The position numbers and the translations under genes were made by a program. A stretch of DNA of 29,102 nucleotides from CAZHLD01 sp964533185 (GTDB lineage: Bacteria > Acidobacteriota > Terriglobia > Acidiferrales > UBA7541), in NCBI GenBank assembly GCA_964533185.1, contig CAZHLD010000033.1:1-29102 (forward strand). Direction: 5' to 3'. Positions 22,223-29,102 of the stretch are shown here, piece after piece. The notes beneath the pieces were generated by a model. It had not been told where the DNA came from. It did not search any database and saw only the letters and a list, made by a program, of their open reading frames with translations. How positions within the stretch are numbered: position 1 is the stretch's first letter; each line of letters opens with the position of its first letter.

Positions 22223-22501
22223 CTATGGTGTGGTGTCTCTTGGCTTGTCGGGGCGCCAGCGCATGAAGAGAGAAATCCAGCACAAGAAAGCGATAAACAG
22301 CGTGATCCAGAGAGGCTCCCAAGAGCCACGGAAGCCGCTGGCGTAGGTCACCAAGATTACGGCCAGCCAGGTGAGGACCGAATAACCGGGGGTGGCGAAG
22401 ACCAGCAGGCGCCGCCAGCCGCGACGCGCGGCGAGGTCTGCGGCGGCGGCTGAGATTACCGGCACGGCGGGCAACAGCCACAGCCATTGATGCGCGGACA
22501 T
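22223..22501 (-). CDS. Small membrane protein, unknown function
   Basis: 92 residues from ATG 22501. About three hydrophobic segments: LWLLPAVPVISAAAADLA, LLVFATPGYSVLTWLAVILVTY and LWITLFIAFLCWISLFM, ending with a charged RWRPDKPRDTTP tail. No family recognised. An upstream in-frame extension (to 22666) is Arg/Pro-rich and overlaps the neighbouring gene, so I rejected it. There is no Shine-Dalgarno; TACAAT lies 7 bases before the ATG, which suggests a leaderless mRNA. Confidence 0.65.
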   Translation of the reverse strand: MSAHQWLWLLPAVPVISAAAADLAARRGWRRLLVFATPGYSVLTWLAVILVTYASGFRGSWEPLWITLFIAFLCWISLFMRWRPDKPRDTTP

Positions 22502-22508
22502 GCGGGGG

Positions 22509-22538
22509 ATTGTAAGCCTGCGCTGGAGTGAAGACCAA
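22509..22538 (-). promoter_or_regulatory. Possible leaderless promoter of the 92-residue membrane protein
   Basis: Minus strand TTGGTC (22538-22533), 18 bases, TACAAT (22514-22509), then 7 bases to the ATG. Good -10, weak -35. Confidence 0.45.
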
Positions 22539-22556
22539 ATGTTCTGTTGATGACCG

Positions 22557-22949
22557 TTAGCGCCAGTGGAAGAAAATGAAGGCGGCGAGGATCCAGTCGA
22601 ACACAAGGCAGGCGGGCGGGTACCAGGGGACGAGCCTGGTCTGGACGGCGCGCGGGTGATGCGCAAGGTCCCAGAGGCCGTGCAGGAAGAAGCCCAGGGC
22701 GAGCAGGTGGATGTTGAGGCTTAATGCGGCCATGGCCAGGAGCATGAAGGGCAGAAGTAAGACGGTTTCGGCGAGGATGACGAGTCTGCGACCGTCCTGG
22801 AGTGCGAAGCCGAGATAGACGCCGGCGGTCACTCCCAACAGCACAGTGAAAAAGCTGACGGCAGGATAGTAGGGCAGCGAAGCGCCAAGAGCGATGGTCG
22901 GCAACGAGAGTGCCGCGCCGAGCTGAGAACCGCGGAGGGTGTGTTTCAT
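22557..22949 (-). CDS. Membrane protein, possibly DUF6010-like
   Basis: 130 residues from ATG 22949, 41 bp after the topA stop, so probably the same transcript. About four hydrophobic segments: around 9-22, 31-50, 60-88 (LVILAETVLLLPFMLLAMAA) and 111-127. FFLHGLWDLAHHP near 87-99 and WYPPACLVFDWILAAF near 109-124 are the notable motifs; a His-rich HGLWDLAHH segment is reminiscent of DUF6010 proteins, from memory only. Function unknown. Confidence 0.7.
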   Translation of the reverse strand: MKHTLRGSQLGAALSLPTIALGASLPYYPAVSFFTVLLGVTAGVYLGFALQDGRRLVILAETVLLLPFMLLAMAALSLNIHLLALGFFLHGLWDLAHHPRAVQTRLVPWYPPACLVFDWILAAFIFFHWR

Positions 22950-22990
22950 GGGATTTTCGAATAGCGGAGGTTAGAGGAGACAGACACGTG

Positions 22991-25441
22991 TCACGGTTTA
23001 GCGGAGACGGAGACGGGTTCGGCGGGCTGAGATTCGGGCAGGGCTTCTTCCCAGTCGCAACCTTCTTTGAGGCAGGCGCGGGAGGCGCCGTGCCTGCCGC
23101 GTTTTTCGACGATGAAGGGCGTGTGGCATTTGGGGCAAGGCTCGGCGATGGGCCTGTGCGGCGTGGTGAAGTCGCATTCGGGGTAACGATTGCAACCGTA
23201 GAAGACGCGGCGGCGGCCTTTGCGCGTCATGCGCTCGACGAACTCGCCAGTGCCGCACTTGGGGCAGTGGATGCCGAGGGTCTTCGAGCGAATGTACTTG
23301 CACTTCGGGTAGCCGGTGCAGCCGATGAACTCGCCGTAGCGGCCGTGTTTTTTGACGAGCTGCAAGCCGCACTCGGGGCACTTCTCGTCGAGCGGCTGGT
23401 CGGGCTGACGGGCCTTGCGGGTGCCGTGGACGAGGCGGCGCGTGGTCTTGCAATCGGGATAGCCGGTGCAGGCGAGGAAGGGGCCGAAGCGGCCGCGCTT
23501 GATGGTCATTTCCTTGCCGCAGTTGTCGCAGTACTCGGGGCCGGTCTCGCTTTCGACCTCCTCGCTGCCGAGCTCGGGTGAGAGGTCGCGGGTGAAGTCG
23601 CACTCGGGGTAGCGCGAGCAGCCGAGAAAGAAGCCGTGGCGGCTGATGCGCTCGAGTATTTCGCCCTGGCCGCATTTTTCGCACTTCTCGCCGGTGGGGA
23701 TGCCAGCTTTGTAAGAAGCCATTTCGCCTGCGGCCTTGTCGAGGTCTCCTTCGAAGCGCCCCCAGAACTCTTCGACTGACTTGCGCCAGGGAAGTTTGCC
23801 TTCTTCGATTGCGTCGAGCTCTTCTTCCATGCGGGCGGTGAAGCCGACGTCGAAAATGTCTTCAAAGCTTTTCACCAGCAGGGTGCTGACCTTTTCACCG
23901 AGCATGGTGGGCGTGAAGCGGCCCTGATCTTTGCTGACGTATTCGCGGTCGACGATGGTGGAGATGATGGCGGCGTAGGTGGAGGGGCGGCCAATGCCCT
24001 TTTCTTCCAGCTCCTTCACCAGCGTGGCCTCGGTGTAGCGCGGAGGCGGCTCGGTGAAGTGCTGCTCGGGGCGGATCGTTTCCAGGCGCAGCGTTTCGCC
24101 CTCGCGGACGCGCGGGAGGGCGCGGCCTTCGCCTTCGGAGTCGTCGTCCTTTTCCTTGTCCTCTTCGGCGATTTGGTAGACGGCGAGGTAGCCATCGAAC
24201 TTCTGCACGGAGCCGGTGGCGCGGAAGGTGTAGTCGCCGGCGGCGATATCAATGGTGGTCTGGTCAAAGACGGCGGGCACCATCTGCGAGGCGACAAAGC
24301 GCTGCCAGATGAGCTGGTAGAGCTTGAACATGTCGTCTTCGAGGTATTTGCGGACGTCATCGGGCGAGCGAGTGGTGTCGGTGGGGCGGATGGCCTCGTG
24401 GGCTTCCTGCGCGTCCTTTTTGGATTTGAAGAAGTTTGGCTTCTCGGGGAGATAGTTGGCGCCGTAGCTCGAGCCGATGAACTCGCGCACCTGGCCGAGG
24501 GCGTCGTTGGACACTTTGACGGAATCGGTGCGCATGTAGGTGATGAGGCCGACGGCGCCTTCGTCACCCAGCTCGACGCCTTCATAGAGGCGTTGGGCGA
24601 GCATCATGGTGCGCTTGGCGGTGAAGCGTAGACGATTGTAGGCGGCTTGCTGGAGCTTGGAGGTGGTGAAGGGCGGCGGAGCGAAGCGGCGCTTTTCCTT
24701 CTGAGTGACGCTGGCGACCTGCCACTTCGCGTTCTCGACTGCGGCAATGACTTTCTGGGCTTCGGCTTGGTTGTGGACTTCGACGTCTTCGCCCTTGAAC
24801 TTGGCGAGCTTGGCTTCGAACTGCGGCGGCACCGAGCCTTCGAGCAAGGCATGGATGGTCCAGTACTCGACGGGGACGAAGGCGCGGATTTCGAACTCGC
24901 GCTCAACGATCAGGCGGAGCGCGACGGTCTGGACGCGACCGGCGGAAAGGCCGCGGCGGACTTTGTCCCAGAGAAGCGGGGAGATTTTGTAGCCGACCAG
25001 GCGGTCGAGGACGCGACGGGCCTGCTGGGCATCGACGAGGTTGGTGTCGATCTGGCCGGGCTTCTCGAACGCGGCGCGAATGGCTTTCTGCGTGATCTCG
25101 TTGAACATCACGCGGAAGATTTTCTTTCGCTCGGTCTTGTTGCGGCCCAGCACTTCGGCGAGATGGGCGCAGATGGCTTCGCCTTCGCGGTCAGGGTCGG
25201 CGGCGAGATAGATGGCGTCGGCGTCCAGCGCGGCTTTTTTCAGCTCGGCGACGACTTTGGTTTTACCGGGGATGACTTCGTAGGTGGGCTCGAAGCCGTG
25301 GTCGACGTCGATGCCCAGCTCTTTCTTGGGCAGGTCTTTGACGTGGCCGAGCGAGGCTTTGACGGAGTAATTGCGTCCGAGATACTTGTTAATCGTTTTC
25401 GCCTTGGCGGGCGATTCGACGATGACGAGTGAGCGTCCCAT
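22991..25441 (-). CDS. topA: DNA topoisomerase I with five C-terminal zinc-finger-like modules
   Basis: Relaxes negative supercoils. 816 residues from ATG 25441. Toprim domain with VIVESPAKAKT at 6-16 and acidic ADPDREGE at 81-88; RRGLSAGRVQTVALRLI near 162-178; nucleophile Tyr302 in GLITYMRTDSV; HEAIRPT near 350; IGRPSTYA near 484. The C-terminal region, from about 610, carries five CxxC...C modules: CEKC/CSRYPEC, CDNC/CTGYPDC, CPEC/CTGYPKC, CPKC/CNRYPEC and CPKC/CLKEGC. It follows dprA at a distance of 183 bp. The stop TGA lies within the palindrome GACACGTGTC (22983-22992). Confidence 0.98.
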   Translation of the reverse strand: MGRSLVIVESPAKAKTINKYLGRNYSVKASLGHVKDLPKKELGIDVDHGFEPTYEVIPGKTKVVAELKKAALDADAIYLAADPDREGEAICAHLAEVLGRNKTERKKIFRVMFNEITQKAIRAAFEKPGQIDTNLVDAQQARRVLDRLVGYKISPLLWDKVRRGLSAGRVQTVALRLIVEREFEIRAFVPVEYWTIHALLEGSVPPQFEAKLAKFKGEDVEVHNQAEAQKVIAAVENAKWQVASVTQKEKRRFAPPPFTTSKLQQAAYNRLRFTAKRTMMLAQRLYEGVELGDEGAVGLITYMRTDSVKVSNDALGQVREFIGSSYGANYLPEKPNFFKSKKDAQEAHEAIRPTDTTRSPDDVRKYLEDDMFKLYQLIWQRFVASQMVPAVFDQTTIDIAAGDYTFRATGSVQKFDGYLAVYQIAEEDKEKDDDSEGEGRALPRVREGETLRLETIRPEQHFTEPPPRYTEATLVKELEEKGIGRPSTYAAIISTIVDREYVSKDQGRFTPTMLGEKVSTLLVKSFEDIFDVGFTARMEEELDAIEEGKLPWRKSVEEFWGRFEGDLDKAAGEMASYKAGIPTGEKCEKCGQGEILERISRHGFFLGCSRYPECDFTRDLSPELGSEEVESETGPEYCDNCGKEMTIKRGRFGPFLACTGYPDCKTTRRLVHGTRKARQPDQPLDEKCPECGLQLVKKHGRYGEFIGCTGYPKCKYIRSKTLGIHCPKCGTGEFVERMTRKGRRRVFYGCNRYPECDFTTPHRPIAEPCPKCHTPFIVEKRGRHGASRACLKEGCDWEEALPESQPAEPVSVSAKP

Positions 25442-25568
25442 TGGTTAGTGCCTAATCCCAGCGCACCTGGTTGACACTGTTGGATGCTTCGAGCTGATTC
25501 GTCAAGTATTTTTGCAAACCAGTGTTCTCGACCGCGCGACTGAGCGGGTGCGAACCCACCGTGACAGC

Positions 25569-25588
25569 GGGCACGCCATGGCGTGCCC
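25569..25588. repeat. 20-bp perfect palindrome, copy 2
   Basis: GGGCACGCCATGGCGTGCCC, identical to 6682-6701. It lies in the 183-bp dprA-topA spacer (25442-25624), 18 bases from the family B hairpin at the dprA stop. On the minus strand the spacer also has TTGACG without a good -10; no clear topA promoter is visible. Confidence 0.8.
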
Positions 25589-25606
25589 ATACACGGCAAG
25601 CACAAG

Positions 25607-25623
25607 GCCGGCTGGAAGCCGGC
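25607..25623 (-). repeat. Hairpin at the dprA stop (family B)
   Basis: GCCGGCT-GGA-AGCCGGC, then GTTACA, whose TTA is the dprA stop (TAA). With flanks (ACAAG before, GTTACA after) it matches the unit at the rplU stop. Confidence 0.75.
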
Positions 25624-25624
25624 G

Positions 25625-26752
25625 TTACAAGAGCACCTTGACGAACTGCTTGCCGGGCATCTGACGAACGATGCCTTTCATTTCGAGCTCGAAGAGCGTG
25701 GACAAGACAACGGAAGAGTTCATCCCGGACTGCTCGACCAACTCGTCCACGTGGCGCGGCTCTTCGGCGGAGAGCAGGGCGAAGAGCTTCTTCTCGGTCA
25801 CGCCGAGCGAGGCTTCGAAGAGCTGCGCACGCTCCTCGGAGGTGGTGGTCTCCACCGGGAAGAGCTCGGCGCGAACTGCCGTGGGCAGCTCCTCGACCAC
25901 GTCCTCCCAACTGGCGGCGAGCTTGGCGCCCTGCTTGATCAATTGATGCGGCGCGAAGCTGGTGGGCTGCGTGGCGTGTCCAGGCACGCCGAAGACTTCG
26001 CGGCCAAACTCCATGGCCAGGCGCGCCGTGATCAGCGAGCCGGAATACTGAGCGCCTTCGACGATGATTGCGCCAAGCGCCATGCCGGCGACGATGCGGT
26101 TGCGGATGGGGAAATTCTCCGGCGCGGGATAGCAGCCCAGTTGAAACTCGGTAATGAGAGCGCCACGCTCGATTACCTGTGCGAAGAGCTTGCGGTTCTC
26201 TTTCGGGTAGATGACGTCGAGCCCCGTGCCCAGAACGCCCACGGTGGCGCCATTCGTTGCGGACAAGGCTCCTTTGTGCGCCGAGCTATCAATGCCGCGG
26301 GCGAGGCCGCTGACGATCACCAGGCCGCGCAGAGCCAGGTCGCGCGCGATGCGCTCGGCCATCAGGTTGCCGTAAGGCGTAGGCCGGCGCGTGCCGACCA
26401 TGGCGAGCGCGTGGCGCTTGAGGACGGACAGGTCGCCGCGGACGTAAAGCAGCGGCGGCGGGTCGAAGATCTCGAGCAGGCGCTTGGGGTAGTCCGGTTC
26501 CTCCCAGTGAACGAGCTTGCCGTCGAGTTTGCGCAGTTCGGCCAGTTCCTGCTCGGCGGCTCGGAGCGGCGCCCGTGAGTGAATGGCTTGTGCCACCGCG
26601 GCGGGCAGGCGGCAGGACTCGAGGTCGGTGAGCGACGCGGCAAAGACGGCCTCGGGCGTGCCAAATGCCTTGAGCAGGCGCGAGGTAAGCCGCGCGCCCA
26701 AACCGGGTGTGACGGAAAGCCCCAGCCAGTGGAGGGAAGCGTCCAAGTCCAT
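25625..26752 (-). CDS. dprA: DNA-processing protein DprA (Smf)
   Basis: Binds incoming single-stranded DNA and loads RecA during natural transformation; also widespread in bacteria without known competence. 375 residues from ATG 26752; a TTG at 26791 would add 13 residues but has no ribosome site. N-terminal helix-hairpin-like region (HWLGLSVTPGLGARL). The Rossmann-like core has LLYVRGD, MVGTRRPTPYGN near 118-129, VSGLARGIDSSAHKGAL near 147-163, VGVLGTGLDVIYP, FPIRNRIVAGMA and VPGHATQPTS. The C-terminal winged-helix (about 310-375) has ALLSAEEPRHVDELVEQSG. Stop codon supplied by a family B repeat. dprA-topA order is common. Confidence 0.96.
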   Translation of the reverse strand: MDLDASLHWLGLSVTPGLGARLTSRLLKAFGTPEAVFAASLTDLESCRLPAAVAQAIHSRAPLRAAEQELAELRKLDGKLVHWEEPDYPKRLLEIFDPPPLLYVRGDLSVLKRHALAMVGTRRPTPYGNLMAERIARDLALRGLVIVSGLARGIDSSAHKGALSATNGATVGVLGTGLDVIYPKENRKLFAQVIERGALITEFQLGCYPAPENFPIRNRIVAGMALGAIIVEGAQYSGSLITARLAMEFGREVFGVPGHATQPTSFAPHQLIKQGAKLAASWEDVVEELPTAVRAELFPVETTTSEERAQLFEASLGVTEKKLFALLSAEEPRHVDELVEQSGMNSSVVLSTLFELEMKGIVRQMPGKQFVKVLL

Positions 26753-26841
26753 CGCGGGGCGAGGGTACGCGGATGTTAACAAAGCTGTCAAGCTGGCAGG
26801 GGAGGAACGGGTGGACCTAAGCCGGAAACCGAGCTGAGCGC

Positions 26842-26869
26842 TTGCTCAATACGGGAAGCGTGGTATTGT
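26842..26869 (+). promoter_or_regulatory. Promoter of the Nramp-like transporter, probably leaderless
   Basis: TTGCTC (26842-26847), 16 bases, TATTGT (26864-26869), then 7 bases to GTG 26877. No Shine-Dalgarno is present. Confidence 0.45.
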
Positions 26870-26876
26870 GCGCCGC

Positions 26877-27823
26877 GTGAAACGCGAGGAGCGGTCGGGG
26901 CTGGAGGCGTGGGGCGAGGCGAATCTGCCGCGTCCCGCGGCGACGCGCGGGCTGGGCGTGATGGGGGTAATCGGCCCGGGCGCGATCATCCTGGGACTTT
27001 CAATCGGCAGCGGCGAATGGCTGATTGGCCCGGCAGCGTTTGTGAAGTACGGGCTGTCGCTGCTGTGGGTGACCTCGGTCGCCGTCTTCCTGCAGACCAT
27101 CCTCAACACCGAGCTGATGCGCTACACGCTCTATACTGGCGAGCCGGCGGTGACCGGCTTCATGCGCACGCGGCCGAACTCGACCTTCTGGGCGTGGTTC
27201 TACACCATCCTTTATTTCCTGCACGTGGGCTGGCCGGCGTGGGCGGCGAACGCCGCGGGGGCGTTCTTCTACCTCTTTTATAAGAAGCTGCCGGGTGGAA
27301 CAGATGCCAGCGCGGTGTACTGGCTGGGAGTGGGCGCGTTCCTGGGCTGCGTGGTGATTCTGCTGTTTGGGCGGCGAATCGAGCGGACGCTGGAGATACT
27401 GAACTGGGTCCTGGTGGTGGCCATACTGGGCGGAATGACTTTCCTTTGCCTGCTGTTCTTTGCGCCTCGGGTGTGGCTGGCGGCGCTGGTGGGGTATTTC
27501 GGGTTTGACCTGAGGACGGGAGAGTTCAGCTTTATCCCGGCGGGGGCGGACTGGTTCCTGATTGGGGCGTTTGCGGCGTATTCGGGAGCGGGCGGCGTGA
27601 GCAACCTGATGCTCTCAAACTGGGCGCGTGACAAAGGATTTGGCATGGGCGCGACCGTGGGGTACATCCCGGCGGCGGTGGGCGGGCACAAGGTGAAGCT
27701 GGCGCATACGGGGAATGTGTTTCCGCTGACGGAGGAAAACCTGGCGACGTGGAAACAGTGGTGGCGGATCGTGGGGATTGACCAGTGGGGAGTTTTCTTC
27801 GCCGGCGCGCTGCTGGGGATGGG
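26877..27823 (+). CDS. Nramp-like metal transporter, 3' end in gap
   Basis: 315 visible codons from GTG 26877 (GTG 26868, nine bases upstream, is possible but lies in the -10 box). Multi-pass membrane protein; eight or so hydrophobic segments are visible. GVIGPGAIILGLSIGSGEWLIG at the N-terminus corresponds to the first Nramp helix, but the canonical DPGN metal motif is not there; GSGE stands in its place. TGFMRTRPNSTFW, HVGWPAWAANAAG and GADWFLIGAFAAYSGAGG follow, the last near helix 6. Sequences of this divergent class are usually annotated as divalent metal transporters, but without DPGN the substrate is uncertain. About 100 residues are probably missing in the gap. Confidence 0.82.
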
Positions 27824-27923
27824 NNNNNNNNNNNNNNNNNNNNNNNNNNNNNNNNNNNNNNNNNNNNNNNNNNNNNNNNNNNNNNNNNNNNNNNNNNNNN
27901 NNNNNNNNNNNNNNNNNNNNNNN
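27824..27923. other. Assembly gap (100 N)
   Basis: One hundred N with unrelated flanks; it hides the end of the transporter and the start of the next promoter region. The frame beyond the gap is not meaningful. Confidence 0.95.
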
Positions 27924-27940
27924 GCGGGTGAGGCGGGCTG

Positions 27941-27977
27941 TGCTAGACTTGGGGCCTCAACATTTCCACCTGAGGTG
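27941..27977 (+). promoter_or_regulatory. Promoter and ribosome site of the lipoprotein gene
   Basis: TGCTAGACT at 27941-27949 is an extended -10 (TGn plus TAGACT). GAGGTG at 27972-27977 is the ribosome site, 4 bases before ATG 27982. The -35 would lie partly at the gap edge and is not evident. Confidence 0.5.
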
Positions 27978-27981
27978 AACC

Positions 27982-28626
27982 ATGAAGCCATCCAAGCGAG
28001 TGCTATTTGCGGTAATGATTCTGGCACTGGCTTTCGCCGGCTGCGGGAAATCCGCTGAAGAGCAGACTTCGAAGAGCGGCGGACGTGCAGGCCGAGCGGG
28101 CAAGGCGGCGCCGGTGATGGTGACGATTCCGGCGGGGACGGAAATTGACACCAGACTAATTGACGGGTTGAGCTCGAAGACGGCGCAGCCGGGACAAACC
28201 TTTGCTGCGTCGCTGGACCGGGACATTGTCGTCGATGGGCAGGTGGTGGTCGCGAAGGGAGCAAATGTGACCGGCAAAGTGACCAACGCGACGGCCTCGG
28301 GCCGGCTGAAGCACCTGGCGAAACTCTATGTTCGGCTCACGAGCATCGAGCAGCACGGTAAGCGCTACGAGATCGCCACCAGCGAGACCGGCCACACCGA
28401 GGGGAGCAAGACCAAGCGCAACATCCTCTTTATTGGCGGCGGCACGGGCGGCGGCGCGGCGATCGGCGGAATTGCCGGCGGCGGCAAGGGCGCGGGCATC
28501 GGGGCGGCGATTGGTGCGGGTGCTGGCGTGGCTGGGGCGATGATGACCGGCAAGAAAGACATCAGCTTCCCGCCGGAGACGAAGCTGCGGTTTGAGCTGG
28601 AACAGCCGGTGCAGGTCCACAAGTAG
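27982..28626 (+). CDS. Glycine-zipper lipoprotein, unknown function
   Basis: 214 residues from ATG 27982. Signal peptide of about 20 residues with lipobox LAFAGC, so Cys21 is lipidated. After a Ser/Gly/Lys linker, residues about 44-142 form a beta-rich domain (MVTIPAGTEIDTRLIDGL, PGQTFAASLDRDIVVDGQ, KGANVTGKV). Residues about 147-190 are a glycine-zipper stretch (GGGTGGGAAIGGIAGG, then GAGIGAAIGAGAG), which may insert in a membrane. The end SFPPETKLRFELEQPVQV is a beta segment. This layout recurs in exported proteins of Acidobacteriota, by memory. Likely periplasm-facing; role unknown. Confidence 0.88.
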   Translation: MKPSKRVLFAVMILALAFAGCGKSAEEQTSKSGGRAGRAGKAAPVMVTIPAGTEIDTRLIDGLSSKTAQPGQTFAASLDRDIVVDGQVVVAKGANVTGKVTNATASGRLKHLAKLYVRLTSIEQHGKRYEIATSETGHTEGSKTKRNILFIGGGTGGGAAIGGIAGGGKGAGIGAAIGAGAGVAGAMMTGKKDISFPPETKLRFELEQPVQVHK

Positions 28627-28641
28627 CGCAGGGGCCTGCGC
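28626..28641. terminator. Hairpin between convergent genes
   Basis: GCGCAGG-GG-CCTGCGC, 7-bp perfect stem. The first G is the last base of the lipoprotein TAG stop, and it ends 3 bases before the stop of the convergent membrane-protein gene. No T-tract in either direction. Confidence 0.5.
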
Positions 28642-28644
28642 CGC

Positions 28645-29058
28645 TCAAGCGCGGGCTTCGAGGCGGCGGCCGATGAGCCAGGGAACGACGACGAGCGAGA
28701 TGTAGGCCACCCAGATGCTTACGTAGCTGAAGAAGCTCCAACCGCCACCGAACGCGAAAACAATCACCAACAGATCGAGAAGAAGATTGACCAGCGCGAG
28801 GACGAGGCCGAACTTCAGCCCCTCAGAAGCCTTTCGTGGGGTTTCGCGCAGGTAGAAGCGCACCAGGAAAATTACCGCTACGATCCAGACTACCAGCAGA
28901 GGAAAGCTGATGGCCGGGTACTTGGAGATGTGCGGGATCTCCGGGATTTCTTTGAGCGCAGGCGTCATAAAGACAATGCTGCCCCAGACGAAGCCGCTCA
29001 TCCACACAAACAGCGCAATTCCCAGGGCCAAGCCGAAACGATAGGGCGCGGGGCTCAT
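28645..29058 (-). CDS. Membrane protein, unknown function
   Basis: 137 residues from ATG 29058. Four hydrophobic segments: about 9-31 (GLALGIALFVWMSGFVWGSI), 50-67 (FPLLVVWIVAVIFLVRF), 82-103 and 107-129. The first segment is followed by a short polar loop (ALKEIPEIPHISKYPAIS). The start overlaps the stop of the upstream gene by 4 bp (ATGA), so the two are translationally coupled. No family recognised; a function linked to the upstream dehydrogenase-like gene is inference. Confidence 0.75.
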   Translation of the reverse strand: MSPAPYRFGLALGIALFVWMSGFVWGSIVFMTPALKEIPEIPHISKYPAISFPLLVVWIVAVIFLVRFYLRETPRKASEGLKFGLVLALVNLLLDLLVIVFAFGGGWSFFSYVSIWVAYISLVVVPWLIGRRLEARA

Positions 29059-29102
29059 TTTTTGTAGGTGATGCGGTAGATGGAGTCAGCCATGTCGTCG
29101 GA
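29055..29102 (-). CDS. C-terminal end of a probable PQQ-type sugar/sorbosone dehydrogenase
   Basis: Only 15 codons and the stop are visible: SDDMADSIYRITYKK. The SDD...IYRITY pattern is the usual last beta-blade strand of sorbosone/PQQ-dependent sugar dehydrogenase-family beta-propellers. It is too short for certainty. The TGA overlaps the start of the 28645-29058 gene by 4 bp. Confidence 0.5.
   Translation of the reverse strand, partial: SDDMADSIYRITYKK

Noticed and set aside
25452..25555. Short peptide-like frame NTGLQKYLTNQLEASN in the dprA-topA spacer
   Set aside because: It looks protein-like and less GC-rich, but has no good start and runs through the 20-bp palindrome; a gene remnant is possible but unsupported.
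27924..28058. Transporter tail after the 27824-27923 gap
   Set aside because: It runs into the promoter and start of the lipoprotein gene and has no membrane segment; the frame is accidental.

Overview
The window is about 29 kb of GC-rich bacterial chromosome, almost certainly a scaffold from a metagenome assembly: it holds five 100-base N gaps, and two of these are bracketed by identical 55-bp copies. Gene content and order (hslV-hslU followed by a fibronectin type III protein, accD-folC, rplU-rpmA-obg-nadD-rsfS-activator-rlmH, dprA-topA), together with intergenic repeats of the GATTCTTCG...AGAATGACA type, suggest an Acidobacteriota bacterium. This is inference from gene order and style; no rRNA or tRNA gene is present to confirm it.

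Layout. Bases 1-4452 are one leftward block: the protease hslV, its unfoldase hslU, a fibronectin type III protein, a small membrane protein and a fumarylacetoacetase-family enzyme cut by the window edge. A rightward 78-codon gene (4643-4879) diverges from hslV. Then come leftward genes for a Tat-exported class V aminotransferase-like protein, an exported protein of unknown function overlapping an SDR oxidoreductase, a class I glutamine amidotransferase (peptidase C26), folC, accD and cobO. An OmpA-family gene lies between the intact rlmH and a detached rlmH 3' fragment. From 15149 to 19205 runs the ribosome/GTPase cluster rplU-rpmA-obg-nadD-rsfS with an orphan sigma-54 activator; the last four genes overlap by 4 bp each. 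Two small zinc-ribbon-like ORFs diverge from rplU, followed by xerC (leftward), a TauE/SafE permease (rightward), two small membrane proteins, topA and dprA (leftward), an Nramp-like transporter and a glycine-zipper lipoprotein (rightward), a small membrane protein, and the last codons of a probable PQQ-type sugar dehydrogenase.

The content is mostly housekeeping: proteolysis, fatty-acid and folate synthesis, cobalamin adenosylation, ribosome biogenesis, NAD synthesis, DNA topology and recombination. I see no CRISPR array, prophage, insertion sequence or defence locus. The unusual layer is repetitive DNA. There are hairpin repeats with conserved arms and variable stems, some inside reading frames (folC, the 6720-7595 gene); short hairpins that touch stop codons; 7-bp-period arrays in spacers; and two copies of a perfect 20-bp palindrome. 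Several genes also have a -10-like hexamer 7-12 bases before the start codon and no Shine-Dalgarno, which suggests leaderless transcripts. No clearly new multigene system was found.
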